Part shown: one piece after another, positions 39,452-46,545 of the stretch
Layout of the letters: every line of letters begins with the position of its first letter
Position numbering within the stretch: the stretch's first letter is position 1
From: a virus
Direction: 5' to 3' (one strand)
Length of the DNA stretch: 48,772 nucleotides
Virus record (IMG/VR): IMGVR_UViG_3300048834_001324
Location: 1-48,772 of that record
Notes under the pieces: generated by a model
Databases searched by the model: none
Told to the model about the DNA's origin: nothing
What the model saw: the letters and a program-made list of their open reading frames with translations, nothing else
Made by a program: the position numbers and the translations under genes

Positions 39452-40377
39452 GCTGCGACCTTTTGCGATTCAACCCATGCCTGCAATGCGCGCGTGCGCT
39501 TGATTGCGTCGGCCTCAGTTTTGAGCGTTTCGGCTTCGGCGGGGTCGTTGCCGCTGGGTGTCTTGAACCCTATTGCCATCGCTTCCAGTCGCGCGATTGC
39601 GTATTGCTCTAACGCCATCTCGGACGGCGGCTGGGGCGGTTCTATATCCGGTGGTGTGTAAGGCGCGCTCGGTTCGGATTGCTGCCATACCGCAGTCGTG
39701 AACCCTCTTTCGTCAACGCACATTTTGTTTTTGCATTTGAAATCAGGGGCTTTTTCGTTCTTCTTCCCAACACGGTTATCGTACATATCGCCACCACAAG
39801 CAGGGCACGGCGGCGCCGGAGTACTCGGTGCGGGTGCGCTTGGCTGGGGCGCATAGTTCCCGTTGCTGTTGCCGTTGCCGTTATGGTGCATAGGTTGCGG
39901 CTCGAGGTGCATATCCTCAACGTCTTGCGTGAAGACGCTACACGCGCCGGTTGCGTCCAAAGTCGCATCAATCAAGCCGCGCTTTTTCGCCATTTTCAGC
40001 AGCGTGTTATCAACATCGGCGGGGCTTTGGCGCGCGTACTTGCGCTCAGCGCTATTGCAACTGCCTACACCTTCAGCCTCGGTCATGCCGCTCAATTTGT
40101 TTTGCAGCGTGACGATGACACGGTAGGAAACGATTTCGCGTTTGCTGCCGTTGGGCAGTTCCTCTACTGTCGCATCGCGTATAACGTCGCGCACAACAGA
40201 TGCCAGCGAGAATGCCGCCATCAACTTCTGCGCGCCTGGCTTAAAGAGCGACGGCTTGTTAAAGCCTTGTATCAAGCCGTAGTCTTCGCCTTGTATCAGC
40301 GTGCCGTCGGCCATCATCTGTTTAACTTGTTGCAGCCGCTCGATTGCGGCTTGGAATGGTGTTTGTACTTCTGTCAT
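39448..40377 (-). CDS. Conserved phage protein with zinc ribbon
   Basis: The 309-residue protein starts at ATG 40377 after AAAGGAGAACTG. The N-terminal domain has QGEDYGLIQGFNKPSLFKPG and QKLMAAFSLASVV, a pattern I have seen in phage proteins near recombination or replication genes but cannot name. After a low-complexity linker of Asn/Gly and Pro/Ala repeats comes a zinc ribbon CPACGG ... FKCKNKMC. A DNA-binding or annealing role is inferred from context only. Confidence 0.6.
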   Translation of the reverse strand: MTEVQTPFQAAIERLQQVKQMMADGTLIQGEDYGLIQGFNKPSLFKPGAQKLMAAFSLASVVRDVIRDATVEELPNGSKREIVSYRVIVTLQNKLSGMTEAEGVGSCNSAERKYARQSPADVDNTLLKMAKKRGLIDATLDATGACSVFTQDVEDMHLEPQPMHHNGNGNSNGNYAPQPSAPAPSTPAPPCPACGGDMYDNRVGKKNEKAPDFKCKNKMCVDERGFTTAVWQQSEPSAPYTPPDIEPPQPPSEMALEQYAIARLEAMAIGFKTPSGNDPAEAETLKTEADAIKRTRALQAWVESQKVAA

Positions 40378-40379
40378 TT

Positions 40380-40700
40380 TCAGTTCTCCTTTCCCGCCAT
40401 CACGACATTGCGAGTACTCTCCGGCAAGTCGTTCCGCTCGCAAAATTCGCGCCACTTCCGCGCCTCTTCGCGTCGGCGCATGGTGAGCAGCCTGCTCGAT
40501 GCCGCGTTGCGCGCTTCTTGCCGAAGAGCGGCTTCACACTCGCGCGTGCTGCGCTTCCTGAACCGTTTGGCGGCCTTGCGCTGGGCGCGTGATGGCTTGT
40601 TACCCCAAATGCCCTTGTCGGCGCTGACGTAGAGCGTGTAGCAGACTAACGCGCTACTTGCGATGATCGCGGCTTCGGTGATGATGTGTAGTGTTGTCAT
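40380..40700 (-). CDS. Membrane-anchored basic hypothetical protein
   Basis: The 106-residue protein starts after AAAGGAGAATAA. It has an N-terminal membrane helix (IITEAAIIASSALVCYTLYV) and a long, highly basic, coiled-coil-like tail (RAQRKAAKRFRKRSTRECEA). No family was recognised. Confidence 0.5.
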   Translation of the reverse strand: MTTLHIITEAAIIASSALVCYTLYVSADKGIWGNKPSRAQRKAAKRFRKRSTRECEAALRQEARNAASSRLLTMRRREEARKWREFCERNDLPESTRNVVMAGKEN

Positions 40701-41018
40701 TTATTCTCCTTTGGCTTTGGCGATAGCGGCACGCATCGCAGCATCACACGCGTCACAGGCAGAAGCGGCCTCGCTGACCGAAACTCCCGAATTGCCATCG
40801 CACGTAGCAAATGCCAGCGCGCGGGCTGAAATGTAGAGTTCCGCAGCTTTCAGCAAATCCGGCGCAGCGGCGACGAGTAGGGCATTGTGAATTCCTTCGA
40901 TAGTCTTGCGATGCCGGAGAAATTCTTCTGCTATTAATAGCCCGTCCTCTCCAACGACAACAACTTTCGCTCTGTCCTCGATAACCCATGTCCCTGGCGT
41001 GTGCTTGGTTTTACTCAT
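40701..41018 (-). CDS. Common small phage protein (HTPG...AAAPDLL type)
   Basis: The 105-residue protein begins MSKTKHTPGTWVIED and has NALLVAAAPDLLKAAELYIS, the hallmark pattern of a very widespread phage family of unknown function. It follows AAAGGAGAAATAAAAG and a hairpin leader at 41047-41076. Confidence 0.6.
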   Translation of the reverse strand: MSKTKHTPGTWVIEDRAKVVVVGEDGLLIAEEFLRHRKTIEGIHNALLVAAAPDLLKAAELYISARALAFATCDGNSGVSVSEAASACDACDAAMRAAIAKAKGE

Positions 41019-41046
41019 CTTTTATTTCTCCTTTGATTTGTTGTAG

Positions 41047-41076
41047 GGGCGCGGCACACTGGGGATGGCCACGCCC
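41047..41076 (-). promoter_or_regulatory. Leader hairpin H1
   Basis: GGGCG-c-GGC (41047-41055) pairs with GCC-a-CGCCC (41068-41076) around a 12-nt loop. On the transcript it is followed by TACAACAAATCAAAGGAG and the start at 41018. It shares its GCCGCGCCCC-AACAA-AGGAG organisation with H2 and H3. Confidence 0.5.
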
Positions 41077-41086
41077 TTATCTGTTG

Positions 41087-41950
41087 TCAATCGCTACAAA
41101 CCTCTTCAACTTTCCCCTTGATACAATGATAGGGACGATTTGCTTGAATACCACCCTCGCCGACATAGGCTGTTTCGCAGCGCCAGCGCATTACCTTACT
41201 GTCCCACCATTTAAAGATCAATGTGCCCCTATCACCTGCCGTGGCTGTGCCGTAATCGCCTGTCGTGGCTGTGCCGTAAGCGCCCGCCGTGGCTGTGCCG
41301 CAATCGCCTGCCGTGGCTGTGCCGTAAACGCCCGCTGTGGCTGTGCCGTAATCGCCCGCTGTGGCTGTGCCGCAATCGCCCGCCGTGGCTGTGCCGTAAT
41401 CGCCTGTCGTGGCTGTGCCACCATAGCCTGTCGTGGCTGTGCCACCATCACCTGCTGTGGCTGTGCCCCTATCACCTGCTGTGGCTGTGCCCCTATCACC
41501 TGCCGTGGCTGTGCCGTAATCGCCTGTCGTGGCTGTGCCACCATAGCCTGTCGTGGCTGTGCCGCAATCGCCTGCCGTGGCTGTGCCGTAAACGCCCGCT
41601 GTGGCTGTGCCGTAAGCGCCCGCCGTGGCTGTGCCACCATTACCTGCCGTGGCTGTGCCCCTATCACCTGTCGTGGCTGTGCCGTAATCGCCTGTCGTGG
41701 CTGTGCCACCATAGCCTGTCGTGGCTGTGCCGTAAGCGCCCGCCGTGGCTGTGCCCCTATTACCTGCCGTGGCTGTGCCCCAATCACCTGCTGTGGCTGT
41801 GCCGTAATCGCCCGCTGTGGCTGTGCCGCAATCGCCTGTCGTGGCTGTGCCGTAATCGCCCGCCGTTTTTAGGGCGAGGATGCGCTCACCACTCACCCGC
41901 CATTTTTTCCCTTGGTTAGCTGTGACAGTCGTTTTTGTTGATTTGCTCAT
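41087..41950 (-). CDS. Octapeptide-repeat protein (GTATAGD repeats)
   Basis: The 287-residue protein starts at ATG 41950 after AAAGGAAAGC. An N-terminal MSKSTKTTVTANQGKKWRVSG leads into about 27 eight-residue repeats of the type YGTATAGD, where positions 1 and 8 vary (Y/R/G/W and D/N/Y/A/V). It ends with a folded cap, GTLIFKWWDSK, TAYVGEGGI and NRPYHC. Similar repeat-plus-WWD cap proteins occur in phages; the regular 8-residue pitch suggests a solenoid or beta-helix. Function is unknown. Confidence 0.7.
   Translation of the reverse strand: MSKSTKTTVTANQGKKWRVSGERILALKTAGDYGTATTGDCGTATAGDYGTATAGDWGTATAGNRGTATAGAYGTATTGYGGTATTGDYGTATTGDRGTATAGNGGTATAGAYGTATAGVYGTATAGDCGTATTGYGGTATTGDYGTATAGDRGTATAGDRGTATAGDGGTATTGYGGTATTGDYGTATAGDCGTATAGDYGTATAGVYGTATAGDCGTATAGAYGTATTGDYGTATAGDRGTLIFKWWDSKVMRWRCETAYVGEGGIQANRPYHCIKGKVEEVCSD
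41218..41870 (-). repeat. 24-bp tandem repeat array
   Basis: About 27 tandem units of 24 bp (plus-strand core GCCGTGGCTGTGCC followed by a variable decamer) encode the octapeptide repeats. Because the unit is a multiple of three, copy-number change never breaks the frame. The repeats also leave other frames open, which creates spurious long ORFs on both strands. Confidence 0.9.
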
Positions 41951-41966
41951 GCTTTCCTTTTTTGTT

Positions 41967-42008
41967 GGGGCGCGGCCATCCCGCAGAGATGCACTCGCGC
42001 CGCGACCC
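41967..42008 (-). promoter_or_regulatory. Leader hairpin H2
   Basis: GGGGCGCGGC (41967-41976) pairs with GCCGCGACCC (41999-42008), one mismatch. On the transcript it lies just before AACAAAAAAGGAAAGC and the start of the repeat protein. It is closely related to H3 at 42440-42491. Confidence 0.6.
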
Positions 42009-42017
42009 AATTAGCTG

Positions 42018-42419
42018 TTATTCGTCCGAAACCTCATGCTTGCCTCTTAGCAGGTCATTCTCTGCCGACAGAACTGCAATTTTATTCCTCAACTCACTAA
42101 TGAGTTTTTCTTTAGTGGCTATTGCCTCATGACTACTAACCAGTGTCTCGGGGGTAGCTAATACAAACGAATCGTCAATAACTGATCCGTTCTCGACAAC
42201 AGCTATTTCTGGTTCGCCCTCGTGGCCAGTCCGTAATACGTTCCCTAATACGATTTCCATTTCAGGTCGTACGATCTCCACTTCTCGCCAAGTACGTCTC
42301 ACAAAAACTGCGTTTTGTTCCAGCATTCGCGCCAGCGCTGGCAGTGTTTTTTCCGCACCTTCCGTGGGGATGTGGATTACGATGTCCGTCGCGTTGTTCG
42401 TCTTGATTTTTGCAAACAT
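42018..42419 (-). CDS. Hypothetical protein with C-terminal coiled coil
   Basis: The 133-residue protein starts at ATG 42419 after AAGGAGAAAAA. It reads MFAKIKTNNATDIVIHIPTE, has an IVRPEMEIVLGNVLRTGHEG segment and ends in a coiled coil (AIATKEKLISELRNKIAVLS). No family was recognised. Leader hairpin H3 precedes it. Confidence 0.55.
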   Translation of the reverse strand: MFAKIKTNNATDIVIHIPTEGAEKTLPALARMLEQNAVFVRRTWREVEIVRPEMEIVLGNVLRTGHEGEPEIAVVENGSVIDDSFVLATPETLVSSHEAIATKEKLISELRNKIAVLSAENDLLRGKHEVSDE

Positions 42420-42439
42420 TTTTTCTCCTTGTGTTTGTA

Positions 42440-42491
42440 GGGGCGCGGCCATCCCGCCAGAGATGGAGTACTCGCACTCGCGCCGCGCCCC
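42440..42491 (-). promoter_or_regulatory. Leader hairpin H3
   Basis: GGGGCGCGGC (42440-42449) pairs perfectly with GCCGCGCCCC (42482-42491), with a loop containing GAGTACTC. On the transcript it is followed by TACAAACACAAGGAG and the start at 42419. The arms and much of the loop match H2. Confidence 0.65.
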
Positions 42492-42498
42492 GTGTTGG

Positions 42499-43023
42499 TT
42501 ATCTAATCCGCAAACTTTTGCCGCGCTCGCCCAGCCGCGCCCATTCGAGAGTGCCGCCGTTTTCCAAAAACTCGCGCGTCGCGGCTTTGTCCACTTCCAC
42601 GCGCACGCTCTGAAAATGCTCGGGCAGTTCGCTCGGGCTGACTTCGCTGAGCTGTAGCGGCAGCACTCCGCCGTTGTTGGCGAGCGTGAACTTGTAGCGC
42701 GCGGTCTCTTGTTTCTCAATGCCGTTGGCTTCAAAATACCAGCGCAACCGCTCTTTTAAGCGCTTTGCTTTGTTGGCATCGGCATCAGCCAGCAGTTCCA
42801 AGCGCGCGGCTTCGTCATAGCGCGCGTTCGCCTTAGCTTCGCACTCGCGTATCAATGCGCCGTAGCCGTCAAGCTTTTTCTCAAGCGATTCGTTGTTCTC
42901 GGCCAGCCAGCCGTCAATCGCGGCCTCGGCTTCTGGCGTCAACTCGCCTTCGTTCTCGGTCAAATGCTCTTCGATAAGCGCTTGCAGTGCCGCGCCCTCG
43001 GCTCCAATTTCAAATAATGTCAT
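42499..43023 (-). CDS. Gp157-family phage protein
   Basis: The 174-residue protein fits the siphovirus Gp157 family: MTLFEIGAEGAALQALIEEH, DGWLAENNESLEKKLDGYG, ALIRECEAKANARYDEAARL and LKERLRWYFEANGIEKQETA. Members are helical early proteins of unclear function, linked to resistance or recombination contexts in streptococcal phages. Confidence 0.7.
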   Translation of the reverse strand: MTLFEIGAEGAALQALIEEHLTENEGELTPEAEAAIDGWLAENNESLEKKLDGYGALIRECEAKANARYDEAARLELLADADANKAKRLKERLRWYFEANGIEKQETARYKFTLANNGGVLPLQLSEVSPSELPEHFQSVRVEVDKAATREFLENGGTLEWARLGERGKSLRIR

Positions 43024-43048
43024 TTCAATTCCCCTTTAGCGCCCCGTG

Positions 43049-43189
43049 TTACCGCTCGTTTGTCTCTTCGCACTGGGGGCAATACTCTTCTTCTTCGTAG
43101 TCGCACACGCTGGGCGTATACGACATCCGCTCTTTCAGTTCGCCGCCACAGCGTTCGCAGACTGCGACTGGCATTTCGGTATCGGTCAT
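43049..43189 (-). CDS. Small zinc-ribbon-like protein
   Basis: This 46-residue protein starts at ATG 43189 with AAAGGAG upstream. It has two Cys pairs, VCERCGG and YCPQCEE, separated by an acidic loop with another Cys, consistent with a zinc ribbon. It overlaps no neighbour and follows the IS-interrupted gene. Function is unknown. Confidence 0.55.
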   Translation of the reverse strand: MTDTEMPVAVCERCGGELKERMSYTPSVCDYEEEEYCPQCEETNER

Positions 43190-43448
43190 GGTCACTCACT
43201 CTCCTTTACGAGCTTTTCGTAGCGCTCATGCACATTGCGCACGATCTCGGCATCTATGCTGTCGGGGTTCTGCTCCGCGTGGTACTGTATGACATCCCAC
43301 ATCAGATCTATTTCTGTAAACACGGCAGTGTTGGCGCACATCTCCAAACTGTCGTCATCGCGACGGGAAAATAACTCTGCAACGCACTGATCGAGCCGGT
43401 CATAGATGCGCGCGCCGTCTGTGGTGAGCTTTATCTTGCGCCCGAATA

Positions 43449-43650
43449 TTGTGCATTGCAGTGCAGTGGTATTCGTGACACTCTACACGCGATAAATCGC
43501 GGTAGCTTCTTGGGCTACGGGTAGCGTTACGACACTTCCGTTAGCGCCCAACGGCTGTGTCCCAGCCGATGTTTTTAGGATGTTGATTGCCGCGTTTTGG
43601 TCTCTATGGAGCGAAAGGCCACACGCGCAATCAACCCAACGAGTAGAAAG
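43449..43650 (-). ncRNA. Putative omega/reRNA of TnpB
   Basis: TnpB nucleases use an RNA derived from the 3' end of their own gene plus the sequence just past the element's right end. Here the RNA would include the end of tnpB and the hairpin CGCGAT-TT-ATCGCG (about 43487-43500) and finish in a guide read from 43469 downward, CCACTGCACTGCAATG. Boundaries are inferred from family knowledge only. Confidence 0.4.
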
Positions 43651-44643
43651 CGAGAAGCCTTCAAAAAGACTTCCGCAAGCCGAGCAGGTTTTAGATGTAT
43701 AAGCGGGGTTCACAAACTCTATCACGCGACCAGCTTCTACCGCTTTGTGCGCGAGACGTTGAGAGAGATAGCCCCAACCGGCGTCTAAAATGCTTTTTGA
43801 CAAATGATGGTTTCGCACCATATTTTTGATGCGAAGGTCTTCTAAAACAATGTGATCGTAATTTTGAACCAGACCATGAGCGACTTTATTCAAAAAGTCC
43901 TTACGGGTATTCTCGATGCGTTGATGCTGCGTTTGCAATCGCTTAACTGCTTTGCGTCGGTTCATGCCGCCCTTTTTGCGCCGCGCGACTTTGCGCTGCA
44001 AAACGCGCAACTTCTTTTGCTCGCTCCGATACCATTTCGGATTTTCGATATGAGAACCATCCGAGAGCGTAAGCAAACTTTCAATGCCAACGTCCACACC
44101 AATACTTTGGCCGGTTGCAGGCAATGGCTGCGCTGCGACTTCGCACGAAAAACACGCATACCAACCATCAGCTTTCTTGATGATGCGAAGAGATTTAACC
44201 ACACCTTCAAGCGGTCTGTGCCAACGCACCGGCACACGGCCAATGCCCGAAAGTTTCAAGCGCCGCCCGTCTATCTTAAAGCCGTTGCCGTACTCTTTGA
44301 AGCCAAAAGAATCGAAGCGATGAAAGCCTTTGAAGCGCGGATAACCGGCTTTCTCTTTAGCTTTCACGCGGCGAAAGAACGCTTGAAAGGCTTTATCCAA
44401 ATCAGAGACCACAACCTGCAAAACATGGCTGTGGATATTGGCCGCGTAAAGATTGTTTTTCTTTTCGTCTTTAACTTTGCGCAACTGCTCAAACTTGCCG
44501 ATGGTTTCGCCGCGCTCCTCGTAAGCTGTTTTGCGCTCTGCCAGACACGAGTTGTAAAAGCGGCGGCACGTCTCGCGCGTCGCTTCCATGCGAAGGGCTT
44601 GCCCTTCACTGGGATACAACCGATAGCAAAATGCTTTGAACAT
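43483..44643 (-). CDS. tnpB: TnpB RNA-guided nuclease (IS605 OrfB)
   Basis: The 386-residue protein has the full TnpB architecture: N-terminal helical domain (MFKAFCYRLYPSEGQALRME), OrfB region with PRFKGFHRFDSFGF, and RuvC catalytic residues D184 (GVDVGIE), E268 (VLEDL) and D348 (HRDQNAA). The zinc finger CSACG ... CACG lies between the last two. Family members cut DNA next to a short motif using an RNA from the element's right end and favour element persistence. All key residues are intact. It begins right after tnpA. Confidence 0.9.
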   Translation of the reverse strand: MFKAFCYRLYPSEGQALRMEATRETCRRFYNSCLAERKTAYEERGETIGKFEQLRKVKDEKKNNLYAANIHSHVLQVVVSDLDKAFQAFFRRVKAKEKAGYPRFKGFHRFDSFGFKEYGNGFKIDGRRLKLSGIGRVPVRWHRPLEGVVKSLRIIKKADGWYACFSCEVAAQPLPATGQSIGVDVGIESLLTLSDGSHIENPKWYRSEQKKLRVLQRKVARRKKGGMNRRKAVKRLQTQHQRIENTRKDFLNKVAHGLVQNYDHIVLEDLRIKNMVRNHHLSKSILDAGWGYLSQRLAHKAVEAGRVIEFVNPAYTSKTCSACGSLFEGFSLSTRWVDCACGLSLHRDQNAAINILKTSAGTQPLGANGSVVTLPVAQEATAIYRV

Positions 44644-45039
44644 TTACTTGCCTTTTTGCTCTTCGATGTAACGCTGAATCGTTTCTTGCGAGACGTTGCC
44701 TGCCGTCGAAGCGAAATAACTTCTACTCCACATCGAAGGCAGTTTTTTGAGATGCGGAAACTTCAAACGCAATTCATGGGACGTAAGACCTTTAACTTCC
44801 TTTACAACTTCCGCCGCCGATGTTTTGGGAAACACTCTGACGAAAAGATGTACATGGTCGGGCATGACAGCCAAGCGCAAAATCTCCCAGCCCTGCTCAT
44901 TGCACTTCTGATAAATCAACCGCTCGCACTCTTTACCAACCGCTCCGACCAAAACCGGCTTGCGCCGTTTCGGGCAAAAGATGAGGTGATAAACAATGAG
45001 ATGAACCCTATGTTCGTCGCGCTGATATTGCATTGCCAT
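44644..45039 (-). CDS. tnpA: TnpA Y1 transposase (IS200/IS605)
   Basis: The 131-residue HUH transposase acts on single-stranded DNA to excise and insert the element. It has the His-hydrophobic-His motif PDHVHLFV and a C-terminal helix with the nucleophile Tyr in TIQRYIEEQ. I chose ATG 45039; a longer frame upstream would run through the left-end structure. An inverted repeat ATTGTTGA/TCAACAAT (45040-45047 and 45062-45069) lies just before the start and may hide it in mRNA. A promoter-like TTGCTT-N17-CATACT precedes it. Confidence 0.88.
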   Translation of the reverse strand: MAMQYQRDEHRVHLIVYHLIFCPKRRKPVLVGAVGKECERLIYQKCNEQGWEILRLAVMPDHVHLFVRVFPKTSAAEVVKEVKGLTSHELRLKFPHLKKLPSMWSRSYFASTAGNVSQETIQRYIEEQKGK

Positions 45040-45195
45040 ATTGTTGACAGTATGGCACAAATCAACAATAAAAGCAAGGCTTATTTTTATGCAAATTCTT
45101 ACGTTCAACGTCTTCGACGGGCTAAAGCCGTCGGTGATAAACCGCGCCTAACCCCTGCCATTAAAATGGCGGGGCTTGCGGCGGGTTGCTATTCG

Positions 45196-45399
45196 TCATT
45201 CCCCCACCTCTAAAACCAACGTGGCCATGACCGGCAACGTTTTGATTATCCCCATAATCAAATCGTGCCGATCGTCGCACGCCAGCCGCGTGCAGATCGT
45301 GTTGCCGTCGGCGTCAAGGATGTACTCCAAGTCGCCGACACGCTCACGACGCCACGGGGCGCGTAGATTGCTGAATACGTCACGGGTTTCTTCGTCCAT
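45196..45399 (-). CDS. Small hypothetical protein upstream of the IS
   Basis: The 67-residue protein starts at ATG 45399 overlapping the previous stop (TGATG). It reads MDEETRDVFSNLRAPWRRER then YILDADGNTICTRLACDDRH and MGIIKTLPVMATLVLEVGE. The DADGNTICTRL segment is common in small phage proteins. Its stop codon overlaps the start of the gene split by the IS. Confidence 0.55.
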   Translation of the reverse strand: MDEETRDVFSNLRAPWRRERVGDLEYILDADGNTICTRLACDDRHDLIMGIIKTLPVMATLVLEVGE

Positions 45400-45689
45400 C
45401 AAAGCCTCCCCGTGCTGATGTAGCGTTCCCAGCTGCGGTCTTCAGCTTGCAGGTCGTAGCCTGCGCCGCTCTCTTCCCAGCGCAGCTCACGGCGCTTGTC
45501 CGATTCGACTTCCAACGCTTCGTAGAAGGCGTCTATTTTGGCGTGCCACAGCGCTTTGGGCGTGGCATCGAAGTACTCGCCGCAAGCGTTGATGAGTGTC
45601 TTCACCTCGGCGTCAGAGTACTCCATGAACACGTCTTCCGACCACAACGTGTAAGCCGCAACGCGGCGCTTAAATTGATATGGCGTCAT
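45399..45689 (-). CDS. Small helical hypothetical protein
   Basis: The 96-residue protein starts after AAAGGGGAGAA. It is helical and aromatic rich (YQFKRRVAAYTLWSEDVFME, TPKALWHAKIDAFYEALEVE). No family was recognised. It overlaps both neighbours. Confidence 0.5.
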   Translation of the reverse strand: MTPYQFKRRVAAYTLWSEDVFMEYSDAEVKTLINACGEYFDATPKALWHAKIDAFYEALEVESDKRRELRWEESGAGYDLQAEDRSWERYISTGRL

Positions 45690-45876
45690 TTCTTCTCCCC
45701 TTTTTCTTGGCCTGCTTAATCAGTTCCACCCGCGTCCAAACCCCCATCGGGCCGCTCTCGGACGGCGGCAACGGGACATAGATAAAGCGCATCCCATTCC
45801 AACGATCCGCGCGCCGCGCATTGCACGCGCGATTCCAGTTCGCCACTGTAATGAAAATCGGCGCTTTGGTCATCAT
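45670..45876 (-). CDS. Small hypothetical protein
   Basis: The 68-residue protein starts at ATG 45876 overlapping the SWIM gene stop (ATGATGA). It reads MMTKAPIFITVANWNRACNA, RFIYVPLPPSESGPMGVWTR and a basic end KQAKKKGRRND. No family was recognised. Confidence 0.45.
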   Translation of the reverse strand: MMTKAPIFITVANWNRACNARRADRWNGMRFIYVPLPPSESGPMGVWTRVELIKQAKKKGRRNDAISI

Positions 45877-46109
45877 GGCCGCACCGTCCGAATCTCGCCG
45901 CTGCGCTCCAACACGCCCAACGCGCGTTTCAAGTGCTTGCACACCCGATGCCGGTACTGGTGGTCGGCGCAGTCGCACCAATACTCGCCCGTCGTCGCGT
46001 CAAAATGCGGGTGATATTTTGTGCCGTCATCGCGCGTCAAGCTCTTGATCGTGAACTCGCTCGCGCCCTTGCGCACAATCCGCCGCGTGCCTACCGCCTT
46101 TGCTGTCAT
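45873..46109 (-). CDS. Second SWIM zinc-finger protein
   Basis: The 78-residue protein has a compact SWIM motif, YWCDCADHQYRHRVCKHLKR (CxC...CxH), and an N-terminal RKGASEFTIKSLTRDDGTKY strand region. AAGGGGAGAATGAG precedes its ATG. It resembles the 38445 protein only in the SWIM motif. Confidence 0.6.
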   Translation of the reverse strand: MTAKAVGTRRIVRKGASEFTIKSLTRDDGTKYHPHFDATTGEYWCDCADHQYRHRVCKHLKRALGVLERSGEIRTVRP

Positions 46110-46142
46110 CTCATTCTCCCCTTAAAGATCACTCCGATCCGT

Positions 46143-46313
46143 CTAATTCGTCGGATTCATGGTAGAATAAAACCGTTGTTTCATTCTCCCCGCCCCGCGT
46201 GTTCGTTGCACGCGGGGCAACTTTCTTTCAGGCTGCCTTACGTTCCTCGGCCATAGCCACCGCTCTTCTTCTAAAAGCTCCGCAATCATCTCTGCCAAAA
46301 CCTTCTCGTTCAT
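46143..46313 (-). CDS. Small hypothetical protein containing a hairpin in its gene
   Basis: This 56-residue frame starts after TAAGGAGACAGA (MNEKVLAEMIAELLEEERWL). Its first 20 residues form an acidic helix; the later, Arg-rich part is encoded across a perfect GC-rich hairpin (46192-46218). A shorter overlapping frame (MAEERKAA) and a 13-residue ORF start in the same stretch, so the true product end is uncertain. Confidence 0.4.
   Translation of the reverse strand: MNEKVLAEMIAELLEEERWLWPRNVRQPERKLPRVQRTRGAGRMKQRFYSTMNPTN
46192..46218 (-). other. GC-rich hairpin H4
   Basis: GCCCCGCGTG (46192-46201) and CACGCGGGGC (46209-46218) pair perfectly around the loop TTCGTTG. Loop and arms closely match H5 at 46759-46786. 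A GGGGAGAATG translation start follows on the transcript strand. Confidence 0.6.
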
Positions 46314-46365
46314 TCTGTCTCCTTAGTAGTGGCATTCGCTATCGTCGCCATTCATAGACAGCATC

Positions 46366-46545
46366 TTAAGCAGCTTGCGGTGCTGGTTCAAGGGAGTTGT
46401 CAGAACTTTTCTGGGAATTCTTTTGCGCTTTTTGCCGCTCCTCAATCTCGACAGCCGCCGCCAGAAACGACGCCAGATTCGAGATGAACGGCTTATGCTG
46501 CCGGAGCCTCTCGATGGCGTCCGGTGAGAATTGGGTGGTACTCAT
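46366..46545 (-). CDS. Small hypothetical protein
   Basis: The 59-residue protein starts at an ATG overlapping the previous stop (ATGA). It reads MSTTQFSPDAIERLRQHKPF then ISNLASFLAAAVEIEERQKA, two helices with a basic, Gln/Ser-rich tail. No family was recognised. Confidence 0.5.
   Translation of the reverse strand: MSTTQFSPDAIERLRQHKPFISNLASFLAAAVEIEERQKAQKNSQKSSDNSLEPAPQAA

Larger units (their letters stand above)
43470..45189 (-). mobile_element. IS200/IS605-family element with tnpA and tnpB
   Basis: The element runs leftward with tnpA then tnpB. On its strand, ACGAATA occurs both immediately before the left end (45196-45190) and at the right end (43476-43470), as expected for target/cleavage motifs of this family, which makes no target duplication. 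Left-end hairpins are GCCATT-AATGGC with flanking CCCC/GGGG (about 45153-45176) and GACGG...CCGTC (about 45117-45133). A right-end hairpin CGCGATTTATCGCG overlaps the tnpB stop. The interrupted gene reads through when the element is removed. Confidence 0.85.
43192..45199 (-). pseudogene. Small gene split by IS200/IS605 insertion
   Basis: Joining 45190-45199 to 43192-43469 recreates one continuous 95-residue frame: MTN, then TTALQCTIFGRKIKLTTDGA and a helical remainder ending KLVKESE. The start codon overlaps the stop of the gene at 45196 (GAATGACG), as is typical in this operon, and the stop precedes the zinc-ribbon gene. The insertion falls in codon 4. The intact protein has no recognised family. 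In its present state only the part downstream of the insertion remains beyond the first three codons. Confidence 0.8.

Noticed and set aside
39679-40632. 317-residue plus-strand frame
   Set aside because: It is antisense to the zinc-ribbon phage protein, which has a ribosome binding site and operon overlaps.
41218-41870. CRISPR array
   Set aside because: The 24-bp units are directly tandem with no unique spacers, lie in a coding frame and have no cas genes nearby.
40988-41919. Long plus-strand frames with Cys-rich or Trp/Leu-rich octapeptide repeats
   Set aside because: They are reading-frame echoes of the 24-bp array, which contains no stops in several frames. They lack ribosome binding sites and non-repeat domains, whereas the minus-strand frame has both and a recognisable C-terminal cap.
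43852-45213. 453-residue plus-strand frame across tnpB and tnpA
   Set aside because: It is antisense to two clearly recognised transposase genes and shows no domain.
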